From contig CAYWBI010000007.1 in assembly GCA_964456445.1 (NCBI GenBank), positions 1 through 57,643 on the forward strand: a stretch of 57,643 bases of DNA. Reading direction: 5' to 3'. Under the pieces are notes generated by a model. The model searched no databases, was not told the origin of the DNA, and saw nothing but the letters and a program-made list of their open reading frames with translations. Position 1 is the first letter of the stretch, and the number at the start of each line of letters is the position of its first letter. A program made the translations under genes and the position numbers. Positions 27,775-36,581 of the stretch are shown piece after piece. This DNA comes from CAYWBI01 sp964456445. GTDB taxonomy: Bacteria; Calditrichota; Calditrichia; Calditrichales; J004.

Positions 27775-28509
27775 ATGAAATACTATTTATTTCTCGATGA
27801 ATCCGGTGATCATGGCTTGGGGGAAATCGATCACTCTTTTCCTGTTTTTGTATTATGTGGTATCATTTGTCCCAGTGATGCCTACGACGAAATTATGCGT
27901 CAAATGAATGCAATCAAGCAAAAATATTGGCAGACTAAAAACGTAATCTTTCATTCCAGGGATATTCGTAAATGCGAAAAAGAATTTCAAATTCTATTCG
28001 ATATGGATATCAAACGAAATTTTTATGCTGATATCAACGATTTGATTTTAAAATCGGATTATAACATTATTGCTTCGGCAATTCACAAAGAACGTTATAT
28101 CAAAAGTTATGGAAGGTTGAATGATGATGTATATGAAATTTCATTATCATTTATTATTGAGCGTGCTGGATTTTGGTTAGACTGTATAAAAAGTCAAAAC
28201 AAAGAATTAGATATCATTATTGAAAAACGTGGCCAGACAGAGGATAAAAAATTAGCGCGTCACTTTCAGAAACTTTTATCAAGAGGTACGGGTTATGTTG
28301 AACCAGGGCGTTTAAATGCTTATGGTATATCAATTTCATTTAAGGCTAAAAATGAAAATATTAATGGGTTGCAACTATCAGACTTGGCCGCTTATCCAAT
28401 TTCCCGCTATGTCATTGATTCGGCACGGGCAAATCCAGCTTTTGAAGTATTGTCCAATAAGTTTTATAAACAGGCGGGCAAAAGATACGGTTTGAAAATT
28501 TTTCCCTAA
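27775..28509 (+). CDS. DUF3800 protein (RNase H-like fold)
   Basis: 244 residues. The N-terminal DESGD (8-12), a central IIIEKRG (about 147-153) and a C-terminal LQLSDLAAYPISRY match DUF3800, a family with a predicted RNase H-like fold and conserved acidic residues. DUF3800 genes are frequent in defence islands and mobile elements; their activity is not settled. The ATG lies about 10 bp after the DUF262 gene. Terminator hairpins follow directly, so it is likely the last gene of the four-gene transcription unit. Confidence 0.85.
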   Translation: MKYYLFLDESGDHGLGEIDHSFPVFVLCGIICPSDAYDEIMRQMNAIKQKYWQTKNVIFHSRDIRKCEKEFQILFDMDIKRNFYADINDLILKSDYNIIASAIHKERYIKSYGRLNDDVYEISLSFIIERAGFWLDCIKSQNKELDIIIEKRGQTEDKKLARHFQKLLSRGTGYVEPGRLNAYGISISFKAKNENINGLQLSDLAAYPISRYVIDSARANPAFEVLSNKFYKQAGKRYGLKIFP

Positions 28510-28516
28510 AAAAGCA

Positions 28517-28540
28517 AAAGTCCGATTTTCATCGGACTTT
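28517..28540 (+). terminator. hairpin after DUF3800 gene
   Basis: A perfect 10-bp stem (AAAGTCCGAT / ATCGGACTTT) with a TTTC loop, seven bases after the DUF3800 stop region. The T-tract is weak in the forward direction, so it may act with the second hairpin that follows. Confidence 0.6.
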
Positions 28541-28546
28541 GTGCTC

Positions 28547-28571
28547 GACCGGGGACACCCCAGTCCTTTTT
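28547..28571 (+). terminator. Rho-independent terminator of the defence cassette
   Basis: Stem GACCGGGG with loop ACA pairing to CCCCAGTC (one mismatch), then CTTTTT. It lies six bases after the first hairpin and should end the helicase/methyltransferase/DUF262/DUF3800 transcript. Confidence 0.6.
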
Positions 28572-28628
28572 AAAACCTGTGAGTAAGGTAATGTATTTTT
28601 ATCAAAATACAAGCAAAACTTTAAAATC

Positions 28629-29165
28629 ATGACAAGACCTTTTAAGTATTCCGGGAATCTGAATTTTTCAACAGAACATAAAATTGCGTTTCTTTGTTCC
28701 CGAAAATGTCCGGCACAGATCGTTTTAAAGTCCTATGATTGGGCATTGGCACAAAGAGATAGGGAAAAGTGTGTTGTCTCCGGTTTCCATTCAAAAATAG
28801 AGCAGGATGTATTTCATTTTTTACTTAAAGGAAATCAACCGCTTATTCTTGCTTTAGCCCGCGGACTGATGAAACGTTATACGAATGATATCCAAATTGC
28901 ACTTTCAGAAAATCGTCTCTTAATTGTTACACCGTTTGATGCATCGACAAAACGGATTACGGCTAAAACTGCTAAAAAGAGAAATCAGTTTATGTGTAAT
29001 TTGGCAGATGAAGTATTTGTGGCTTATGCCATGCCAAACGGAAATTTGTTAACCCTGATAAAAGATTGCCTAACCGGCGGGAAAAAAGTGTATGCGTTTA
29101 ATGTGGCAGAAAATGCACATTTATTTAAGCTCGGAGTTGAAAAATATAAAATTTCCAGCGGATGA
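28629..29165 (+). CDS. DprA/SLOG-like Rossmann protein
   Basis: 178 residues. It resembles the small DprA/Smf-like SLOG proteins: FLCSRKCPAQIVLKSYDWA, then CVVSGFHSKIEQDVFHFLLKG (about 48-69), ILALARGL (about 73-80), RLLIVTPFD and KRNQFMCNLADEVFVAYAMPNGN. SLOG domains bind nucleotides or nucleotide-like ligands and often act as sensors in defence systems, while DprA itself loads RecA on single-stranded DNA. Only the Rossmann core is here. It lies about 60 bp beyond the cassette terminators, so it probably has its own promoter; a functional link to the cassette is possible but unproven. Confidence 0.75.
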   Translation: MTRPFKYSGNLNFSTEHKIAFLCSRKCPAQIVLKSYDWALAQRDREKCVVSGFHSKIEQDVFHFLLKGNQPLILALARGLMKRYTNDIQIALSENRLLIVTPFDASTKRITAKTAKKRNQFMCNLADEVFVAYAMPNGNLLTLIKDCLTGGKKVYAFNVAENAHLFKLGVEKYKISSG

Positions 29166-29449
29166 CAAGGTGCTTCCCCTTAGCCAACGGCAAGTATTTT
29201 ACCCTGTTCTTCCGTGTCTCAGGCGTGAAAGGGTTTGCAAGCTTGGCAAAGGTTCAAAGTCAACACAGGGCGCCGGATTAAGAACAGCGCTCTTAACATC
29301 CATCAAATGATTTTTACCGTATCTTATAATATTTTAGTGAACCGGTATATAAACTGTCTATAAGACCATTTTTCTTATGGAAGCCAAAGGACCGTGTTAT
29401 TGGCCCTAAAGCAGATAGGTACGGACGATAGGCTGTGTCTGTTTATATT

Positions 29450-29532
29450 GCCCTTTCAGGGCGTAATGTTTTTGGAATTTCATGTTGACCAGGGCTTCGC
29501 CCTTCGCTTTATCATTAGCCCCCGTTGGGGGC
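29450..29532. repeat. cluster of three REP-like palindromes
   Basis: Three perfect palindromes with 3-base loops lie within 83 bp: GCCCT-TTC-AGGGC (29450-29462), AGGGC-TTC-GCCCT (29491-29503) and GCCCCC-GTT-GGGGGC (29518-29532). Such clusters resemble repetitive extragenic palindromes. Confidence 0.6.
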
Positions 29533-29768
29533 GCCTTTGTCGGTTATGCAACCGGTTATTTCGAACCGCCAAGCCAAAAAGTAACCGCTGGCACAATCCG
29601 GGGCGGGAAATCTTTTCTGTCACGGGGAAATGTATTTACCGCAAGGACGCGAAGGCGCGAAAAAAACGTTTGTATTAGATGAATAGAAAAAAGTGATGAC
29701 TAAGTATGGAAAAACAGTCAACACATTAGCAACTTTTCGGCAAACTTTGAAAGCAGAAAGTGGAATAT

Positions 29769-29913
29769 TTGGAGCGCATCGACTGTATCGATGCTTTATC
29801 CTTGTACCAAAAATTTATACGTATGCGAAAATTGGTGTTACTTAATTTTTTTACAAATCCGCTTCATTCTACCGTTTCGATCATTTTGAATCGACGCAGT
29901 CGATTCGCTCCAA
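29769..29913. repeat. inverted repeat with nested hairpins
   Basis: TTGGAGCGCATCGACTG at 29769-29785 pairs at 16 of 17 positions with CAGTCGATTCGCTCCAA at 29897-29913. Each arm contains its own hairpin (GCATCGA-CTGTA-TCGATGC on the left, GAATCGAC-GCA-GTCGATTC on the right). It could be the ends of a small mobile-element remnant. Confidence 0.55.
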
Positions 29914-29977
29914 AATACCATTTCGGTAGTTTTGAACCGGTACAACCGACCCGCTTTTTGGGAGCGTATCGGCAGGG

Positions 29978-30493
29978 ATGGCTCAAAAACCTAAGATACA
30001 CAAAAGCCTTAAGGCCAGCGTAACGCAGCGTCTGGGTGTTGACACAGATATTACAATTGTATATAGCAGGCCCGCCGTCAAGGGCAGAAAAATATGGGGA
30101 GAACTTGTTCCTTATGGCATGTCCCCCGGGACAAAGCGTACAAAAGGCAAACCTTATCCCTGGCGGGCAGGCGCCAATGAAAACACGACTTTCGAATGCA
30201 ATAATGATATCCTAATCGAGGGTAAAAAATTAGCTGCGGGTAAATATGGCCTGTTTATGATACCATCGGAAAAAAACTGGGTTATCATATTTAGCCGCAA
30301 CAATTCTTCATGGGGCAGTTTTTCCTATAACCCGGATAATGATGCATTGCGTGTAAGCGTAACACCTATCGCGGCGCCTCATCACGAGTGGTTGATGTAC
30401 GAATATGAAAATTTAGCCGGTACATCTGCAACGGCCTATCTCCGCTGGGCAAAACTAAAGGTGCCATTCACTATAAAAATCGCAGATAAGTGA
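29978..30493 (+). CDS. DUF2911 protein lacking a signal peptide
   Basis: 171 residues matching DUF2911: ASVTQRLGVDTDITIVYSRP, VKGRKIWGELVPYG, WRAGANENTTFE, GKKLAAGKYGLFMIPSE and the final FTIKIADK. Family members usually carry a signal peptide and are periplasmic. Here the frame starts directly at the conserved domain; upstream codons run only to a stop at 29933, and the upstream sequence is repeat DNA. The gene is therefore probably truncated at its 5' end, or translated without export. The GGCAGGG touching the ATG is too close to be a good ribosome site. Function of the family is unknown. Confidence 0.7.
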   Translation: MAQKPKIHKSLKASVTQRLGVDTDITIVYSRPAVKGRKIWGELVPYGMSPGTKRTKGKPYPWRAGANENTTFECNNDILIEGKKLAAGKYGLFMIPSEKNWVIIFSRNNSSWGSFSYNPDNDALRVSVTPIAAPHHEWLMYEYENLAGTSATAYLRWAKLKVPFTIKIADK

Positions 30494-30547
30494 AAAGCGA
30501 GTTTTAAGAATCATGCACGTTTATATTACCCCGGTGCTGAGGAAAAT

Positions 30548-32422
30548 TTAAAAGGCAAAATAAATTCCGAGATGGAAAGCATCAGGTCCGGGATCGATGG
30601 GACGGCGTAATAACTTATAGCCATAATCCAGGCGGACCGGGCCCAAAGGTGTGATCAAAGCCAGACCCGCACCGGCGGATATACGAATATCGCTGATTTT
30701 GAAATCCCCGACTTCACGCCAAACGTTGCCCCCATCCACAAACACCTCGCCAACCAAAAGCCAAAATAAGGGTATGCGCATTTCTATATTACTTAGATAA
30801 AGTAGCTTTCCACCGGCCGCAAGAGAGATATGCCCTTTACTGTCGAGCAAGGCAGCAGGCCCTAACAACTGTTCCTGATATCCGCGAACGGTGCTGGCCC
30901 CACCGGCATAAAAAAGCTCCGTAACCGGAATGTTCTTGGCTTGCCCAAGTTCGAGTATGGCTCCTGTCTTGACCCTTGATGCCAATGTAATATCGAAATG
31001 ATGACCGAATAATTTTAGCGGCACAGGCTGATAACGCTGCCAACTGCTTATAAGGGTTACAAAACTGTTATTATTTGCTTCACCGGTTGTAAGAGCGCCG
31101 CGGGTCCGGGAAATACTAACGCTCAGATCCGAAAGCGCTCCATCCTTTGGCGTAAACAGGTTTTGCCGCGTATCTCGTTTTCCATAAAAAGACAATGCAT
31201 AAATTTTATCCTGCCCCTGGGGAAAATCTACAACAAGGGTCGGATCTATGATTTGATTACTTAAATTCTCTAATAATTTTGCACTAAGCGTCGCATTTAT
31301 TTCATAGTTCTCGGGGAACTTATGATGCAGGCCAAACGAGGCACGCAGCAAGTTAAAGTCCGCGATACTTGGCAATCGGGATAAACGGTAAGAAATTTGG
31401 AACGTGCCGGGTGTACGGGTAAATCCGATCCATGGTTCCACAAATTTAAAAGCAATCAGGTTCTCGGCATTTAGTATTTTACCGGAGGAACTTTCATATA
31501 AGAATGCAGGCGTTATCTGCAGACTTACTGCCCGGGCGGTGCCAAACAAATTCCGATGCCCGCCTTCCATGGTAAATTCCAGCTTACTCCCGTATGATAA
31601 ATCCTGTTCATGGGCCACGCCCACATAAAACTCTATCCAGCGGGCTTCCTTTTCCTGTATCAGGATATTCAGATCGGCCTTATCCGCATCGCCTTTAACA
31701 GGGTTTATTTCGATACGGACATAGCGGAACAATCCGGTGCCATACAGGTTTTGCTGGGACAGATCGAGTTTTTTACGACTATAGCGACTACCTGGTTTTA
31801 TTTCCAGTTCGCGACGAACGATAAACTTTTGGACTTCCTTTAAACCACTGTAGGTAATATTCCGAATATAAATTGTTTGATTTTCTTTGATGACAAAGTT
31901 TGCATACACCAGTGTGTCCTGCTCAAAATCATAATTTAATTTTATCTGGACAAAGGGCTTACCGGAATCATAATATAGATTTTCGATTTTCTTTCGGGCA
32001 GCGTTTATACGGCTTTCATCAAAAGGCGCGCCGGGCGAAAAATCTTCAAACAGTTCATCAATTTTATCCATCGGCATTTCTTTTACGCCGGAAAAACGGG
32101 TTCCGGCATAGAAATAGCGGGGCCCGCTATTAATAATATAACGGATTTCCACATGTGATCTTTGTTGTGAATATGAAAGACTATCGTCAATGCTTACCGT
32201 GAGATAGCCCTGCTTACGGAAAAAATTACTTAAAAGTATCCGGTCTAATTTTGTAAAACGCAACTCAAAAGGTTCATCTTCCGTCAGTCGGATAACTTCC
32301 TTAAGTTGCTTTTCGGAATAATTTGAATTATTGACAAAGCTAATTTTATCGATCACCGTTTCAGCCTTTAGATGAGGCAAAACGCTAACGAACACCAAAA
32401 ATATGAATAAATATTTTTTCAT
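30548..32422 (-). CDS. tamA: TamA/BamA-like outer membrane protein
   Basis: 624 residues. Signal peptide (to about residue 20), about three POTRA domains (about 22-265; IDKISFVNNSNYSEKQL, YFYAGTRFSG, IYIRNITYSGLKEVQ), and a C-terminal 16-stranded beta-barrel of the surface-antigen family. The conserved VRGYQEQ (the VRGF/Y motif of BamA-like L6) and a terminal phenylalanine support this. It sits about 70 bp downstream of a TamB-like gene. The pair would form the TAM-like complex linking inner and outer membrane for outer-membrane protein insertion or lipid transport. BamA itself usually has five POTRA domains, so TamA-like is the better call. Confidence 0.82.
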   Translation of the reverse strand: MKKYLFIFLVFVSVLPHLKAETVIDKISFVNNSNYSEKQLKEVIRLTEDEPFELRFTKLDRILLSNFFRKQGYLTVSIDDSLSYSQQRSHVEIRYIINSGPRYFYAGTRFSGVKEMPMDKIDELFEDFSPGAPFDESRINAARKKIENLYYDSGKPFVQIKLNYDFEQDTLVYANFVIKENQTIYIRNITYSGLKEVQKFIVRRELEIKPGSRYSRKKLDLSQQNLYGTGLFRYVRIEINPVKGDADKADLNILIQEKEARWIEFYVGVAHEQDLSYGSKLEFTMEGGHRNLFGTARAVSLQITPAFLYESSSGKILNAENLIAFKFVEPWIGFTRTPGTFQISYRLSRLPSIADFNLLRASFGLHHKFPENYEINATLSAKLLENLSNQIIDPTLVVDFPQGQDKIYALSFYGKRDTRQNLFTPKDGALSDLSVSISRTRGALTTGEANNNSFVTLISSWQRYQPVPLKLFGHHFDITLASRVKTGAILELGQAKNIPVTELFYAGGASTVRGYQEQLLGPAALLDSKGHISLAAGGKLLYLSNIEMRIPLFWLLVGEVFVDGGNVWREVGDFKISDIRISAGAGLALITPLGPVRLDYGYKLLRRPIDPGPDAFHLGIYFAF

Positions 32423-32494
32423 TATAATCTTTTTATTTCCGCTTACACCATAGCATTGAGCGATATTAAAACGGATGTATATGCATGCATTAAA

Positions 32495-35400
32495 TTAAAA
32501 CGAATATTTCCATGAAAGCCCCAGTTGCACCTTATTGTTACCCAGCGGAACCGTTTTTTCATAATAACTTTTTAAGCTCCAAAAATGATTGATTCGATAC
32601 TCCAGCCCTATGCGGTTCCCTGCATCCCAACTTAGTTTCGGAGTTGGGACATTGCTGCCAAAGTTTGTTCTGTATTCAACATATAAATCACTTGTTAAAT
32701 ATTTGCCAAAGGAAATCGATGCCTGTGCCAGACCGTTGTTCAGCTTTAATTTTTCCAAATCAAGAAGTTTGTCACTCGAGCTAATTTCCACCTTATCCAG
32801 ACCTGTTACGTTTTCTACCCCGCGCTCCGCTGCGGTAAGCAAAGAATTGGTCGCGACGTCTTCGCCAACCCCGCGTACGGCGCTGCCGGTATTGTTCCCC
32901 ATAGTGGAAAGGTCCGCTCCAAGGGAAAGCAAGGTCAGTTTTTCCTGCTCGGACAAAGCCAGTTCTTCACCGCTTTTCTGATCAATTACCCGAATATCCT
33001 GGCGTATATGGTCAAGGTTCCCCATGATGGTCAGTTCAAAAATCTTTCCGTCACTCTTACGTTCGGTCAGTATATTCAAATCCGGGTTTATACGCAGAGG
33101 ATTTGTAAAATCGATGGTTCCTGAAACCACATTAAAACTTTGGTTTAGAGTGGAAAATTTCCCGGACTTTGTTTCCAGAACACCAGTCAATAACATGCGG
33201 TTGCTGCCTGCTTCGATTATGGCCCTTAGGTTGCCGCCCATGGCAATCCTAAAATTATTACTCAGATCAAAACCTGCATTACGGACGACAAAATTCCCAG
33301 GTACATCGATTTGCAGATTAACGTCTGTAAACGGCGGCCCTGCCTTGGACGAAGGTTTGTTCAAATTGGCATTCTTGGCCATTTGGGTCAAATCGACAAT
33401 AAACTCCCCGCCGGGTATGCCCAGGATGCCACTGATGTAGAGGGTGTCCTGCCCCTTGATAGATAAGTTATCGGTATTTAACAATAACCTGGCATTTTCA
33501 ACAAAATAATCCACATAAAATTTTCGGGTTTTTATATTCAGGTTCAATTTGGGCCGGTTTAGATCAGCCAGGCCAATGGTTCCGCTGATATCCATAATTC
33601 CTTTTTCTTTTTCGCCGGGAAGCATCCAACTCCACAAAAAGGAAAGATAACTATAACTTTTTTCCAGGAAATCTTTTTTCTTTTCCGATTTTCCATGGAA
33701 CTTATGGATGGTCATAATGTTGTCTTCTATGTCCGCATTCAGGGTCACATTTTTTATTGGGTCCTTAACCCGCGAGAGCAAGATGGTGCCGTCGTCAAGA
33801 TGGATATATCCGCTGGCAATGGCCGGTTTACCAGGAGTGCCAGTAATTTCCAACGCAAGTTCATACGGGCCGCTTATCGATTCGATCTGCGGGTTTAGCA
33901 AACCCAAAAACGCAAGCTGATCATCCTTACTGTTTATATAAAAATCAAGGGGGTTATCCGCTAATGAACTGTCACGGGCGTCCACCCCTAAATCTATTTG
34001 CTGCCAACCGCGAGCGTTAAATGAGGTGCCGTTTATATCGGCGCTTAAACTGTCCAAAATCATATAACCGCTATTATATTGCCCAAACATGACAAGCGAA
34101 TCAATTTTAAAGTTTTGATAGGTGAAATTCCTCATACGCAGGGATTGTTTCATCAAAGGCTCGCCCAGGTCGCCACTGATCGAAAGATAGCCGCCAATCC
34201 GGCCTTTAAGCGGCTTTTTTATCCGCAACAGTTTGTTATAATTCGATAAATCGATGTTGCTCCAGTTCAGGTCTAAATTTGTACGGGTCTGACGAATGAG
34301 TTCATATATCTGGCCTAAATTTTTTGTGAGGGCCAGGTTCAAATCCCCCTTTGCAGAAATAAGCGCATTTTGATAACGGGAAGTAAAACGGTTGATAGAC
34401 AAACTGTCTTTGTGAAAACTGATATCCGCATCCATCATCCCCAGGGGCGCGTCAACAAATACCAGGTCGGTGCCGGATAATTTAATTTGTGCATCCGGGA
34501 TTGAATCACGCAGAGAAAGTTTCACCTTACCTGAGACGACCCCACTGGTAACAGATTGCGGATCGAGAAAGCGTTGAAATGGCTCTAGGGCTATATGATT
34601 TAAACCCAGGTCCAAACTACCCGCGGTATTATAAAGGTTATAGCTGCCCGAGGCAAGAAGTACTGTGTTTTGTGGCCCATAAAGATTAAAGCCCTTTAGA
34701 GAAAGCATCTCCGATTTTTGAACAAAGTGAATATCCGTTTTATTACTCAGCACATAATCCTGATAAGCCATCTTTAGTTCATTTATATTAATGGCCATGC
34801 TGTCCGGTTTTGAAATAATATCCAATGATGTTTGCACAAAATTTGGACCGCTATATATCTGGGCTTCGGGGATGGAAATAATGCCCCCTTCAAAGATGGC
34901 ATAAATATATACATCATTAACCGGCGTATCATACACATTTCCATTGTTTATATTAAAACGTCCACCACCGGAGGGTTTGCTTAATAAGTTATTAAAAAAG
35001 AAATCCAGAGAGAGGCTGTCAAGGGTCACCGCGCCATATTTAAAATTCCTGGTAACTAATTCGCCGGAAATATCGGGATCGGATAGTTTTCCAAATGCAC
35101 GGAAATTTGTATAAAAACTTCCTTCCAACGAATCAATCCCGACCGATTTTCCTAATTTATCCAACTGACCATTAAGCGCTGTAATGCGCACATCTAATTC
35201 TCTTTTTGCCGAAAGTCGGCCATAGATACTGAACTCTGCCTGATCCGTAAGACGAACAAAAGATGGTTGGGCAAGATATAAAGCGCCATCCTTGCTATCC
35301 AACTCAATACGTAGTGAATCCATTGAAAACACATCATAGCTGCAGGAATGGGCAACAAGAACACTGTGTACCCTGGGCTTACGCACGGATATCTCCGGTA

Positions 35401-36535
35401 TGGAAAAACTCAGCGTGCCGTTTATTTCCGACCGGGCCAATGATGGCATAAATTGATGAATATCGAATTTTTCAATTCGTATCGAACCGCTGGCCTGACG
35501 CAAATTACGGACAAGTCCACTAAGTGAAAGCTTCCCCGCCGTACTGTTGACAGATAGGGTATCGACTTTTATCAGACCATGATCGTAACCGGCCTTTAAC
35601 GTTAAATTTTCCAGGCGTCTGGCACCGGCTGTTCCAGAAAAATGGGATTCTATATTAAAATCCAGAGGTTCTCCTATTATAACCGTCTCGCCATGTAATA
35701 AACTTTTTGTCAGGATTGAATCCGCGCTAAAAGTTGCAAGGTCCAGCCCATTGAAAAGGAAATCATCGAAAGTAACAATAAAACGCGGAACTTGCCCCAG
35801 CTCTACATCCGCGGTTAGCTCCAGATGGGAATTAGCGGTATATAATTTAAATTTATTTAAAACCAGGTGACCGCGCTCGGCAATCAAATGAAAACCGAAA
35901 TCACGCACGGATAATTGCCGTGCAGGCCAGTCCGCCGCAAGATGTTCTACGTTTATATTCAGTCTGTCTTTAGTGCCCCTCAGATTAAAACGGATAAGAA
36001 TATTTTCAAATTCCCTGTCTGTCCCAACCAGACGGACTGTTTTCATAAGGACTTCAAGCGCATCAATCTTAATATCCGGTAAACGGTCAAGGATTTTATC
36101 GACAAACCGGCCTTTTTGCAGGCGGGCCAGCAGTGAATCCAGATTAAAGGTTGATTTTGTTTTATTAACTTCCATACCAAGTTGATCCACAACAACTGAA
36201 TCCAGCCGAATTTCAGAAATACGGATTTGTTTATGAATTAGTGGCCAAACATCATATACAAGATGTGCCCCACTTAGACCAATCTTGAATTTATCCTTGA
36301 TCGTGATATCAAGCTGTGAAATATTTACAGTGTGAAACAGACTACCGCTAATAGATTTGTATTGAATTTCAATATCCGGGTTCAGTTTTTCATTCAGGCG
36401 TTTTTCAACAGCCATGCTGACGGCATTGGTTTGCCAATACAGCATAATTACAATGCCAATTGCCAGGCCAATGCCGATAAGAAGTGTCAGCAATGATTTA
36501 CTGACAATGGATATGATGCTTTTGAATAAAGACAA
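32495..36535 (-). CDS. tamB: TamB-like AsmA-family protein
   Basis: 1,346 residues. N-terminal transmembrane helix (about 12-33), then more than 1,000 residues of repeated beta strands typical of AsmA/TamB bridge proteins (GTLSFSIPEISV, GRLSAKREL, GVVSGKVKLS and other short G-x-L/V-x-V units), and a C-terminal DUF490/TamB domain containing LNILTERKSDGKIFEL, LSEQEKLTLLSLG and a terminal aromatic strand. TamB spans the periplasm from the inner membrane to TamA. The start is TTG at 36535, because no ATG precedes the membrane helix. It is probably co-transcribed with tamA. Confidence 0.85.
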   Translation of the reverse strand: MSLFKSIISIVSKSLLTLLIGIGLAIGIVIMLYWQTNAVSMAVEKRLNEKLNPDIEIQYKSISGSLFHTVNISQLDITIKDKFKIGLSGAHLVYDVWPLIHKQIRISEIRLDSVVVDQLGMEVNKTKSTFNLDSLLARLQKGRFVDKILDRLPDIKIDALEVLMKTVRLVGTDREFENILIRFNLRGTKDRLNINVEHLAADWPARQLSVRDFGFHLIAERGHLVLNKFKLYTANSHLELTADVELGQVPRFIVTFDDFLFNGLDLATFSADSILTKSLLHGETVIIGEPLDFNIESHFSGTAGARRLENLTLKAGYDHGLIKVDTLSVNSTAGKLSLSGLVRNLRQASGSIRIEKFDIHQFMPSLARSEINGTLSFSIPEISVRKPRVHSVLVAHSCSYDVFSMDSLRIELDSKDGALYLAQPSFVRLTDQAEFSIYGRLSAKRELDVRITALNGQLDKLGKSVGIDSLEGSFYTNFRAFGKLSDPDISGELVTRNFKYGAVTLDSLSLDFFFNNLLSKPSGGGRFNINNGNVYDTPVNDVYIYAIFEGGIISIPEAQIYSGPNFVQTSLDIISKPDSMAININELKMAYQDYVLSNKTDIHFVQKSEMLSLKGFNLYGPQNTVLLASGSYNLYNTAGSLDLGLNHIALEPFQRFLDPQSVTSGVVSGKVKLSLRDSIPDAQIKLSGTDLVFVDAPLGMMDADISFHKDSLSINRFTSRYQNALISAKGDLNLALTKNLGQIYELIRQTRTNLDLNWSNIDLSNYNKLLRIKKPLKGRIGGYLSISGDLGEPLMKQSLRMRNFTYQNFKIDSLVMFGQYNSGYMILDSLSADINGTSFNARGWQQIDLGVDARDSSLADNPLDFYINSKDDQLAFLGLLNPQIESISGPYELALEITGTPGKPAIASGYIHLDDGTILLSRVKDPIKNVTLNADIEDNIMTIHKFHGKSEKKKDFLEKSYSYLSFLWSWMLPGEKEKGIMDISGTIGLADLNRPKLNLNIKTRKFYVDYFVENARLLLNTDNLSIKGQDTLYISGILGIPGGEFIVDLTQMAKNANLNKPSSKAGPPFTDVNLQIDVPGNFVVRNAGFDLSNNFRIAMGGNLRAIIEAGSNRMLLTGVLETKSGKFSTLNQSFNVVSGTIDFTNPLRINPDLNILTERKSDGKIFELTIMGNLDHIRQDIRVIDQKSGEELALSEQEKLTLLSLGADLSTMGNNTGSAVRGVGEDVATNSLLTAAERGVENVTGLDKVEISSSDKLLDLEKLKLNNGLAQASISFGKYLTSDLYVEYRTNFGSNVPTPKLSWDAGNRIGLEYRINHFWSLKSYYEKTVPLGNNKVQLGLSWKYSF

Positions 36536-36581
36536 CTTTTGCGTCCACTTTTATTAATTAAGGAGATATTTTATTTAATAT

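Larger units (their letters stand above)
29166..29977. other. repeat-rich non-coding stretch
   Basis: About 800 bp with no credible gene. It holds a cluster of three tiny-loop hairpins (29450-29532), a GCAAGGACGCGAAGGCGCGAA tract near 29641 of a type often seen as intergenic repeat, and a long inverted repeat (29769-29785 against 29897-29913). The short frames here lack ribosome sites and protein-like sequence. It looks like a landing zone for repeats and may have replaced the 5' end of the DUF2911 gene. Confidence 0.55.

Noticed and set aside
29092..29310. 72-codon frame after the SLOG gene
   Set aside because: Begins inside the SLOG gene in another frame, no ribosome site, no protein-like pattern.
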